DNA of 32,161 nucleotides from Bacteroidales bacterium. GTDB lineage: Bacteria > Bacteroidota > Bacteroidia > Bacteroidales > UBA3824. Of this stretch, positions 24,599 through 32,161 are shown piece by piece (the first letter of the stretch is position 1; each line of letters starts with the position of its first letter). The position numbers were made by a program, and so were the translations under genes. The notes beneath the pieces were generated by a model. That model worked only from the letters and a program-made list of their open reading frames with translations, searched no databases and was not told the origin of the DNA. The stretch lies in contig JAFPYT010000325.1 in NCBI GenBank assembly GCA_017394445.1, positions 1 through 32,161 on the forward strand, in the 5' to 3' direction.

Positions 24599-26494
24599 TT
24601 ATTGGCACATTTTAGGATTTTTTGCACAAAGCGAGTTCCAAAGATTGTTTATTTCGCTTGTGGCTGTTTGGATTTCGTCGGCCAAGGTTTCGATTTCGGA
24701 GGTTTTAGCACCGTTGACATCTGTACCGATAGCGTTTTGCAGATTTTGGCGTAGTAGTTTTAGTTTTTCAAAATCTTCGTATAAAAATTGAGCGTCGGCA
24801 GGTTTGCTGTCGGGATATTCGTTTTCAAAATTTTTGCTGAATGTCTCCTCTTTTTTCAACATGTAGAATAGGCTGTCGCGGGCTGAGGCGATGTTGGAGT
24901 TGAGGCGTTTGATAGCGGTGGCACGCTTGGTTTGCTCTAATCGGCGCGAATATGCTGCAATGGCAGAGTCGGCTTCGGTGCGGCAGCGGCGGCAGTATGT
25001 GGCGTTTACCGCATCTTTGAGTTTCTCGCAATATTCGGTGGCTGCAGGCGACGGCATCATCATTTTCAAGCGGCTGATTTTACCCGAAAACACTTGTGTA
25101 TATTGGCGTTCTTCGATTTTGGATATTAGCACGTTGAGCTCTTCGATATCGCTGACGCTTCCGCCCGAAGGAAATTTTACGGCGTGGAGAGTGCGCAAAG
25201 CCGATTCGTTTTGAGCCGAGTCGGTTTTTTGCGGATGACGGTCGCCATAATCTGCCATCATTTTAGCAATGTTTTTGATATTTTTGGTGGTGTTGTCGCC
25301 GTCTAAGTAAATTTCGGCAGTGCGCATCACTGATTGGTAGATGGGTTTAAACTCGTTGATGTATAGCGAGTTTTTGGCAAATTCGCGATTGCGAGCCATG
25401 GCGGTATGGCGCATGGTTCGGTAGTCGGAAAGAATGGCAGAGTACATTTTGCCAAAATCGTCGGTGGTGCGGTTTTTGGCGTTGAGCATATAGTTGTTGA
25501 TGCTGTTTTTTAGCTGCACATACTGGGTGAGATATTCCGACAGGCGGGTTTCTTGCTGATAAATATCGCTGGTAATAAGTCCGTTGTCGTAGTTTCGTTT
25601 GGCTTTTACGTTTCGGGCTTCGATAGATTCGGTGGTGATTTCGTCGCCAATTACCGGCTCGGAGATATATTTAGATTTGTAGTTTACGGCTACGATAAAG
25701 GGGTATTTGGTTTGATTGATAAGTTGCTGGATACGGTTTCGGTTTAGTTGCGGATTGGCGGCTGTGTCTAAATATGTGTCGAGACCGCTGAAATCTGCGC
25801 CCGAACCTTCGCTCTGCGATGGCAAAAGCGTGTAAACCGACACTCCGCAGATACGTTTGTTGAAATCTTGCTCTTCGTAAAGCCTTACGGTAGAACTAAA
25901 ACGGTATTCTTTTTTGCCGCTTTTGGCTTTGATAAGCGAGCCGAGTTCGCCCACAAGGGTTTTGGTTGCCGATAATGGCGTGGCAAAAGCCGAAATATTG
26001 GTAAGCTGCTCTGCCACAAAATCAAACAGACGGTTGGAATTGTCGCCCGTAATGATGTCCACATTGATTTCGGCATCAATTTTACCACCCGCCACCGACG
26101 AAAGGGGCAGGTTGTCGATAATGTTTACCGCTTCGTAGTTGGCAGCGGTAAAAGTGCGCATATCGCCCTGCGAATTATCCACATTAAAATTGTAGATAGG
26201 GTAGGTGAGTCCGGCGAGAGTGTTGCCATCGATTTTGGCAGTGATGAGAATGTTTTGAATATCGTCGGGCTTTTTCTTCTTTTTGGGCGAATAGTAAAGC
26301 TCTTGTAGTAACGGGCTAAAACTATGCGCATTAAACAGATAGAGCTCTGACGAAAGATAGTGCCATTCGGCGTTGAAATCGTATTTTACGCTTTTGCGAT
26401 ATTCGGCGCTTGCAGTTACCACATTTTGAGCCATTAACATAAAAGGCGTGGCGGTTAAAAGCGCGGTGGTGATAGTTTTTGTAAATATATTCAT
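24599..26494 (-). CDS. Exported hypothetical protein, 631 aa
   Basis: I do not recognise this family. A signal peptide covers residues 1-22 (ending FMLMAQ), so the protein is exported. The N-terminal half (about 25-260) is mostly beta strands. The rest is long, polar and helical, with coiled-coil-like stretches. A cluster of cysteines lies near 490-505 (YCEKLKDA and YCRRCR), and two more occur in the last twelve residues (SLCAKNPKMC). These might bind metal or form disulphides. It lies 22 bp after the DUF4105 gene and before the PorP-like gene. The three may form an envelope operon, which makes a role in lipoprotein or T9SS biogenesis worth testing, but nothing in the sequence proves it. Confidence 0.75.
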   Translation of the reverse strand: MNIFTKTITTALLTATPFMLMAQNVVTASAEYRKSVKYDFNAEWHYLSSELYLFNAHSFSPLLQELYYSPKKKKKPDDIQNILITAKIDGNTLAGLTYPIYNFNVDNSQGDMRTFTAANYEAVNIIDNLPLSSVAGGKIDAEINVDIITGDNSNRLFDFVAEQLTNISAFATPLSATKTLVGELGSLIKAKSGKKEYRFSSTVRLYEEQDFNKRICGVSVYTLLPSQSEGSGADFSGLDTYLDTAANPQLNRNRIQQLINQTKYPFIVAVNYKSKYISEPVIGDEITTESIEARNVKAKRNYDNGLITSDIYQQETRLSEYLTQYVQLKNSINNYMLNAKNRTTDDFGKMYSAILSDYRTMRHTAMARNREFAKNSLYINEFKPIYQSVMRTAEIYLDGDNTTKNIKNIAKMMADYGDRHPQKTDSAQNESALRTLHAVKFPSGGSVSDIEELNVLISKIEERQYTQVFSGKISRLKMMMPSPAATEYCEKLKDAVNATYCRRCRTEADSAIAAYSRRLEQTKRATAIKRLNSNIASARDSLFYMLKKEETFSKNFENEYPDSKPADAQFLYEDFEKLKLLRQNLQNAIGTDVNGAKTSEIETLADEIQTATSEINNLWNSLCAKNPKMCQ

Positions 26495-26516
26495 ATATAA
26501 TATAAGGTGTCTGTAT

Positions 26517-27677
26517 TTAATTCTTTTTTAGTTTAGCGATATACGCAAGGCGCAGTATAAGAATGCACATCAGCGGATAGTTGCCCACGTCGAACTGTTG
26601 TGGCAGCAATGGCGACAGCACCATCACAGCTAATGTAATAACGGCGGTAACAAAAAAGTATTTTTTCCAAAGTGCATTTTGGCTTTTTATTGCAAAAGCC
26701 GCCGCAATGTGAGTAGGCAGCGCCCAAAGCAGGTTGAGGTTGCCTTTGGTAACAGTGTGCTCGGTGCCAAACCACATAAAGAGAAACAGCAGTCCAAACA
26801 AACCCACAATGATGAGCAGAGTGCGGTCGATCCATGCGCGGTGCTTGTGTTTAACAATTTCGTAGTAGGTAGACAATGCCAGGGCAGCGAATATCAGCCA
26901 AAAAATCAGCGATGGAGAAAGGTATGTGCAGATGTCGGTTTTGTTCACAGGGTCGGCTTTGAGCAGAGTGTTGGTTTCGGAAATTAGGGGCTGGTCAACG
27001 CCGTTGTGGTTGATGGTAGATTTTTCGAGAGTGGTAAAAACGTGCTCGGGCAAAAACATTGCAGTGCGGCTGTCGGCCTTGCGGTCAACGGGCAAACCCA
27101 TTAGCAGGTCTACGCCAAAACGAAACCAAGGCATTTCGCCAAGGTGCGAATGTATCATATCGCGAAAACTCTCGGTATATTCTATCTGGGCAAGGTGAAC
27201 ATCCGATCCGCAGGTGTTTTCTACAATATCGCGGATACGTGTGGCGCAGTTGTCTTCGAGAAAATTGTAGCGGTAGTAACGGTTTTCTTCAAGGCAGTTC
27301 CAATTAAGAAAATCGAACACCGCCTGACGCTGCTGAGCGTTGAGGTTGAGCACCTGCTCGCGAATTTCTCTGCCGTCGCGAATATATTCAAGGCAAAAGC
27401 GTGCAAAATCGCTATACGACACGTGGTAATTTAAAAACCCGCGTACAAATTTAAGGTAAAACGACTTTTGCTTGTAGTTAAACATACCGTAGTTGTACAC
27501 AAAATCAAAACCACGGCTCTCGCTCTTAGCCCTTATGGCGCAATGCCCAAACGAGGCATACATCTGGTCGCCATCGGCACAGGTGAGGATGCTGATTCTT
27601 AAATCGTTGGTATCGGGCTGAGCATATGAGCCTATAATAGTCAACAGTGATATTAAGATTGTAAATAAAAAACGCAT
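26517..27677 (-). CDS. DUF4105/Lnb-type lipoprotein N-acyltransferase-like membrane enzyme
   Basis: A 386-residue protein with a signal peptide or first membrane segment (residues 1-19, MRFLFTILISLLTIIGSYA). A periplasmic DUF4105 domain follows, then about five C-terminal membrane helices (from residue 255 or so: PSLIFWLIFAALALSTYY, LLIIVGLFGLLFLFMWF and others). The likely catalytic pair is His45 in FGHCAIR and Cys144 in EDNCATR, as in the thiol-dependent Lnb family that N-acylates lipoproteins in Bacteroides. I inferred the start at the ATG at 27677, because the longer frame from a TTG at 27710 only adds a polar stretch before the hydrophobic core. A TAnnTTTG box lies upstream. It is first in an operon-like run with the 631-residue gene. 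Confidence 0.85.
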   Translation of the reverse strand: MRFLFTILISLLTIIGSYAQPDTNDLRISILTCADGDQMYASFGHCAIRAKSESRGFDFVYNYGMFNYKQKSFYLKFVRGFLNYHVSYSDFARFCLEYIRDGREIREQVLNLNAQQRQAVFDFLNWNCLEENRYYRYNFLEDNCATRIRDIVENTCGSDVHLAQIEYTESFRDMIHSHLGEMPWFRFGVDLLMGLPVDRKADSRTAMFLPEHVFTTLEKSTINHNGVDQPLISETNTLLKADPVNKTDICTYLSPSLIFWLIFAALALSTYYEIVKHKHRAWIDRTLLIIVGLFGLLFLFMWFGTEHTVTKGNLNLLWALPTHIAAAFAIKSQNALWKKYFFVTAVITLAVMVLSPLLPQQFDVGNYPLMCILILRLAYIAKLKKN

Positions 27678-27707
27678 CTGTTTATAATCATTTGGTTTAA
27701 TCAACGG

Positions 27708-27715
27708 CAAAGGTA
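27708..27715 (-). promoter_or_regulatory. -7 element of the DUF4105/Lnb operon
   Basis: On the minus strand TACCTTTG (27715-27708) fits TAnnTTTG exactly, 30 bases before the start codon at 27677. No TTTG is present at the usual distance upstream. A promoter here supports the ATG at 27677 over the upstream TTG. Confidence 0.5.
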
Positions 27716-27871
27716 AATAAAAATATTATAATTGTGAACTTATCCTACATTGTGTGTCCAAAAAAATGTAAATTATTTTGTTTAACATTTTTTTTCATTT
27801 TCTCTCAACCATAGCAACAAATTATAGCGAAATATAATTGTTAAAATCTGTTTGTTTAAAAATTAATTATT

Positions 27872-30800
27872 ATGAAAAAAGCATTTTATTCATTATTGAC
27901 GATTGTGCTATTGTGCCTTATATCAGGAGTAGCAAAGGCAGGCACATCGTACACCATTTTCAATCCCGAAACCAAAACTCTTACGTTTTATTGGTCATCC
28001 TCTGAACCGGCATCAGACATTAAAAACAGCACCACCCAACCTTATCACTACATAGGCGGTAAGTGGGAATACAGCTATACAAGTGAATCATACGCAGACC
28101 AAATAGAGCACGTGGTAATAGATGCCACGTTCAAAAACGCTGACTCCGACTATGCACGCTGTTGGTTCAAAGGGTTACAAAACCTAAAATCAATCACTGG
28201 TTGGAATTATTTAAAAACCAGTTCAAACCACAATAATAATTTCTATCAGATGTTTATGGGCTGTGCAAATATAGAAGACCTCGGTAATATAAATGCATTA
28301 GATATATCGAATTCAGAGAATATGGAGTCAATGTTTGAAGGATGCTCATCACTGCGATACATCAATATCAGTGCTTGGGACACAAAGCATGTAGACAATA
28401 TGAACAGTATGTTTTATGGTTGCTCAAATCTTGAAGCCATATTTGTCGGCAACAATTGGAGCACAGCAGATATTGACAAAGATAAAGACAAATATATGTT
28501 TACCGGTTGCAGCAAGCTAAAAAACTACAATGCCCAATTTACAGACAAAACATACGCACATACCAACACCAACGGTTACCTTTCTACACTCTCAACCACA
28601 GATCAAGCCTACGCATACTATATGAACAACGTGCTTTACTTCTGCTACGACAACTTTAAAACATCTGGCTGTTATGAAGTGGAAAACACCGGCACAGGCA
28701 GCAATGACACTCCTGGTTGGTACGATAAGCGAACAATCATCAAAAAGGTAGTAGTTAACAACTCATTTACAAGTGTGGAGCCGAAATCCACAGCCAATTG
28801 GTTTTCCGGATGTACCAACCTCTCCGAAATTGAACATCTAAATTGGTTGCATCTTACAAAAGCAACATCCACAAGGGCTATGTTTGCACAATGTAGCAAA
28901 CTTACTAAAATTGTAATGGCAAATAGTTACTGCAATAACATAAGAGATATGAGTTATATGTTTAGCAAATGTTCTTCGCTTCAATCTGTATCATTGCCCC
29001 AAAAAGACAATTCATATTATGTAGAAAAATGCGATGCACAATATATGTTCAACGAATGCGCCCAATTGTCATCAGCACCAAGTATGAGAAATTATAGTTT
29101 TAATAACACTTCAATGATGTTTAACGGCTGTTCGTCGCTTACTACCATCAATTGGATTAGGACTCCTGTTTATACCACCAATTGTGCAAATATGAGTAAT
29201 ATGTTTAGTGGATGTAGTAATATAACTACAATCTATTTAAAATCAATACCGGATGAAGTAACCAACACACAACAAATGTTTAAAAACTGCACCAATTTAG
29301 AGAAGATATTTATTGAATACACTCCCGACCTTAGCAATGTTAGCTACTCAACTGATATGTTCACTGGATGCACAACCAAACTAACAGGAGGCAAAGGCAC
29401 TAAATACACATCCAGCTACACTGACAAGACATATGCGCGCTACGACGAAATAGGTAAGAAAGGTTATTTTTCACCGTATCAGGCAACAATCACATACAAA
29501 GAATACTCTGCATACAACGAACCGAAAAAATTCAATGTGGAGCAGACCATTAAAATACCGGAAGTTTCCATCAACGGCTTAGTATTCCAAGGCTGGACAT
29601 GCTCAGGTGGACATACCGTCACCACACCCACAAAGACATTCACCATCAACCACCCAGAAGGAGCATATGCCGTAACGTGTACCGCACACTGGATTGTTGA
29701 TATGAAAAATAACTCAAATATAAAAATATACTTTAAACGCAACTCTGCAACTACCTTTACATACGACAATACCAATCTTCAACTCGGAGTATTGTACGAT
29801 GGCGTATGGTTGACCGAAGGTACACACTATAATATAAACAAATCAACCGTTAAAAATGCCGGCCAGTACGATATTACAGTTACTGGTATCGAAAAAGGCG
29901 GTTATACCGGCTCTAAAACTGTAACAGTAACAGTAAAAAAAGCCACATTAACCCTCTCCGTCGACAACAAAGAAAAAACATACGGAGCCACCGACCCCAC
30001 TCTTACCTACAAGCTTAGCGAAGTGTTTGGCAACGACGTTGTAACACCATCGATAAGCAGAACATCTGGCAATAATGTAGGAAAATACACTATTACAGCC
30101 ACTGTAGCAGAATCTACCAATTATAAAAGTGCTTCTGCCACAGGCACCTTTACCATTAAGGCAAAACCCATTACCGTAACTCCCTCAGGTACAATGACAA
30201 AAACATACGGTGATGCAGATCCGGCTTTTACATACACAGCATCTGGCCTTGTTGGTAACGATCAACTCTCCGGAACACTCAAACGTGCTGCAGGTGAAAA
30301 CGTTGGTACTTATGACTTTGATCCCACCTCACTAAAGAATGATAATTACTCAATTTCATTTAACAACACCAAATTTACAATCAAACCTAAAAACATCACA
30401 GTTACTCCAGATGCAATTTCTAAAACCTATGGCAACCCCGACCCTGTAATCACATACACCACCGACGGCCTCGTTAATAGCGATAAACTATCGGGCCATC
30501 TCACTCGCAAATCGGGCGAAAATGTTGGCTCTTACGATATTATAAACAATCTTTCAAACGACAACTATAATATTTCTCTTGCATCATCTGTCAAGTTTAC
30601 GATTACGCAAAAAACGGTGATGGCACCCACCGTAGTGTTGGATTCTAAGGTAGCAGTATTTACCGGCTCAGAAATCAAACCTACAGTAAAACTATTAGAC
30701 GGAGAAACCGAGATACCATCTTCGGAATACATTGTATCATACTCCGATAATATCCAAAAAAGCGACCAAGCCAAGGTTATCATCACCAACAAAAACGGAG

Positions 30801-32161
30801 GCAATTATGTGGTAAGCAACGTGGTAGAAACCTTTGAAATCGTAGAACAAGACCAAGCCTACAAGGTAACATACATCACCAACGGTCACGGCCCCGAAAA
30901 CAAAGTGGTTTACGCTGTAAAAAATGCTACGATGATACTTCCCCCCGACATGATAGCCGAGGGATACTCTCTCGAAGGCATGTACACTGATGCAGATTTT
31001 ACCGCCGGATCAAAATGGGACTACGACAACGACGTTGTAAACTCCGACATCACCCTATACGCCAATTGGACTATAAACAAATACACCATTAAATACTATG
31101 TTGACGGTGCTACCACCGCCACACAAACCGATGAATACGACTTTGGTGCAACTGTAACCCCATACAACAATCACCTCACCGGCTGCACCATCGTTTGGGA
31201 TAAAGAGATACCCTCTGTAATGCCCGCCCAAAACCTCGAAATTCACGGTGATAATATCACAAACAAGCACAATCTCATCTACCTATTAGACGGCATAGAA
31301 TACAGCAAAGAAACTATTGCGTTTGGCACAACGCTTACCATCAAACCTGCTCCATCTGCACGCGAAGGACACACTTTCTCAGGCTGGACACCTTCATCTT
31401 TGCCTTCTACTATGCCCGATGAGGATATTACCGTAAACGGCAGCTATATCCCCAACAAGCACACTATCACCTTTAAGGTAAATGACGAAACTTTTGTGGT
31501 AGAAACAGAATTTAATGCTTCTACAGCATCGTTGCTACCCAAGAAAACTGGATATAAATTTGTTCCCTCGGCAACACTTGCCGCCACTATGCCCGACGAA
31601 AATTTGGTGGTAGAGGGCTCTTGGCAAATGAGTGTCTACACGCTAACCTACAAAGTGGATGGCAAAGAGCACCAAAAATTTGAAATGCACTACGGCGACG
31701 CTATCACTCTGATAGCAGCACCCACCAAAGAAGGTTACAAATTCTCAGGCTGGAGCGAAGCGCCTGCCACTATGCCCGACAACGATTTGACTATTACAGG
31801 TAAATTCTTAACAAATCAGTACACTATAACATTTGTTATCGATGGCGAAACATACAAAACCGTTACCATGTATTATGGCGACATAATTATTGCTCCCACT
31901 GTGGCTACTAAGTCGGGATATACATTCTCTGGATGGGACAACGTCCCCGCCACAATGCCCGCCAGCGACATCACCATCAAAGGCTCTTACACAGCCAACA
32001 ATGCCACACCTGTGGCCTCTATTACCCAAAGCGAGGATATCAAAGTCTGGGCATACAACCGCACCATCTACATCGAAACCGCTCCCGACACCAAATACAC
32101 CATCGTAGACCTCCAAGGTCGCGTAATAACAACTTCAACTACAAAATCTACACACAACGAA
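27872..32161 (+). CDS. Giant modular surface protein: BspA-like LRR, MBG and InlB-type repeats, likely T9SS cargo (partial)
   Basis: The frame is open from ATG at 27872 to the window edge, 1430 codons without a stop. A signal peptide covers residues 1-23. Two duplicated modules with BspA/DUF285-like repeats follow (MFxGCxxL motifs from about 127 to 500), each closed by a TDKTYA...GYxS cap (near 220 and 520). A beta domain lies near 535-610. Three MBG-type repeats with KTYG...DP start near 689 and end near 913. One InlB-like unit at about 1000-1068 is followed by five tandem units of 59-64 residues starting at 1069, 1131, 1195, 1254 and 1315. The visible end (about 1378-1430) looks like a T9SS type A sorting domain (KVWAYNRTIYIE, VDLQGRVI). 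It is probably an adhesin. No clear promoter was found in the 194 bp upstream. Confidence 0.9.
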   Translation, partial: MKKAFYSLLTIVLLCLISGVAKAGTSYTIFNPETKTLTFYWSSSEPASDIKNSTTQPYHYIGGKWEYSYTSESYADQIEHVVIDATFKNADSDYARCWFKGLQNLKSITGWNYLKTSSNHNNNFYQMFMGCANIEDLGNINALDISNSENMESMFEGCSSLRYINISAWDTKHVDNMNSMFYGCSNLEAIFVGNNWSTADIDKDKDKYMFTGCSKLKNYNAQFTDKTYAHTNTNGYLSTLSTTDQAYAYYMNNVLYFCYDNFKTSGCYEVENTGTGSNDTPGWYDKRTIIKKVVVNNSFTSVEPKSTANWFSGCTNLSEIEHLNWLHLTKATSTRAMFAQCSKLTKIVMANSYCNNIRDMSYMFSKCSSLQSVSLPQKDNSYYVEKCDAQYMFNECAQLSSAPSMRNYSFNNTSMMFNGCSSLTTINWIRTPVYTTNCANMSNMFSGCSNITTIYLKSIPDEVTNTQQMFKNCTNLEKIFIEYTPDLSNVSYSTDMFTGCTTKLTGGKGTKYTSSYTDKTYARYDEIGKKGYFSPYQATITYKEYSAYNEPKKFNVEQTIKIPEVSINGLVFQGWTCSGGHTVTTPTKTFTINHPEGAYAVTCTAHWIVDMKNNSNIKIYFKRNSATTFTYDNTNLQLGVLYDGVWLTEGTHYNINKSTVKNAGQYDITVTGIEKGGYTGSKTVTVTVKKATLTLSVDNKEKTYGATDPTLTYKLSEVFGNDVVTPSISRTSGNNVGKYTITATVAESTNYKSASATGTFTIKAKPITVTPSGTMTKTYGDADPAFTYTASGLVGNDQLSGTLKRAAGENVGTYDFDPTSLKNDNYSISFNNTKFTIKPKNITVTPDAISKTYGNPDPVITYTTDGLVNSDKLSGHLTRKSGENVGSYDIINNLSNDNYNISLASSVKFTITQKTVMAPTVVLDSKVAVFTGSEIKPTVKLLDGETEIPSSEYIVSYSDNIQKSDQAKVIITNKNGGNYVVSNVVETFEIVEQDQAYKVTYITNGHGPENKVVYAVKNATMILPPDMIAEGYSLEGMYTDADFTAGSKWDYDNDVVNSDITLYANWTINKYTIKYYVDGATTATQTDEYDFGATVTPYNNHLTGCTIVWDKEIPSVMPAQNLEIHGDNITNKHNLIYLLDGIEYSKETIAFGTTLTIKPAPSAREGHTFSGWTPSSLPSTMPDEDITVNGSYIPNKHTITFKVNDETFVVETEFNASTASLLPKKTGYKFVPSATLAATMPDENLVVEGSWQMSVYTLTYKVDGKEHQKFEMHYGDAITLIAAPTKEGYKFSGWSEAPATMPDNDLTITGKFLTNQYTITFVIDGETYKTVTMYYGDIIIAPTVATKSGYTFSGWDNVPATMPASDITIKGSYTANNATPVASITQSEDIKVWAYNRTIYIETAPDTKYTIVDLQGRVITTSTTKSTHNE

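Noticed and set aside
27678-27710. TTG start for the DUF4105 gene
   Set aside because: It would put a polar stretch before the hydrophobic signal segment and overlaps the TAnnTTTG box at 27708-27715.
27716-27871. A promoter for the giant surface protein gene
   Set aside because: TCTGTTTG at 27847-27854 is the nearest match to TAnnTTTG, but it lacks the conserved A and has no TTTG partner at a fitting distance, so I did not list it.

Overview
The window looks like a chromosomal segment of a Bacteroidota bacterium, most likely Bacteroidales. The evidence is a PorP/SprF-type T9SS membrane protein, a surface protein that seems to begin a T9SS C-terminal sorting domain, a DUF4105 (Lnb-type) envelope enzyme, a UbiA/DUF2520 pair, a short AMP nucleosidase, several TAnnTTTG-like -7 boxes, and no obvious Shine-Dalgarno sequences. 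Coding density is high. I see no rRNA, tRNA, CRISPR array, insertion sequence or phage gene.

Region 1 (1-1861, minus strand): an AT-rich pair of unrecognised genes, the second running off the left edge, lies behind a secreted CE4/NodB polysaccharide deacetylase. A 31-codon coding-like stretch with no start codon joins the deacetylase stop to the next gene. Region 2 (1930-8123, minus): a tightly packed three-gene unit encodes a HAMP-GAF-PAS membrane sensor with no visible output domain, an exported MORN_2-repeat protein, and a 759-residue membrane protein with a Ca-binding-like loop. A good Bacteroidota promoter precedes it. Region 3 (8240-12282): housekeeping genes amn-holA (minus), a small PD-(D/E)xK HsdR_N-like protein (plus), and DUF2520-UbiA prenyltransferase (minus).

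Region 4 (12371-18186, plus): an overlapping chain encodes a fused shikimate dehydrogenase-shikimate kinase, EPSP synthase (aroA), PBP2 (mrdA) and RodA. It couples late chorismate synthesis to the elongasome pair. Region 5 (18191-23400): nadD with a SPOR-like exported protein (minus), an Asn/Asp/Lys-rich lipoprotein (plus), a strong hairpin between convergent genes, an NtrC-like regulator lacking its HTH overlapping a DUF58 protein (minus), and a PfkB sugar kinase (plus).

Region 6 (23421-32161), envelope and secretion: a DUF4105/Lnb-like enzyme, an unrecognised 631-residue exported protein and a PorP/SprF-family protein run on the minus strand. Divergent from them is a very large modular surface protein (at least 1430 residues, open at the right edge). 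It has two BspA-like LRR modules, three MBG-type repeats, five InlB/Listeria-Bacteroides-type repeats, and what seems to be the start of a T9SS sorting domain.

Two 28-bp copies of one palindrome (1884-1911 and 23397-23424) share a stem with a compensatory base-pair change. The second copy supplies the stop codons of both convergent genes. No stretch longer than 300 bases lacks a gene.
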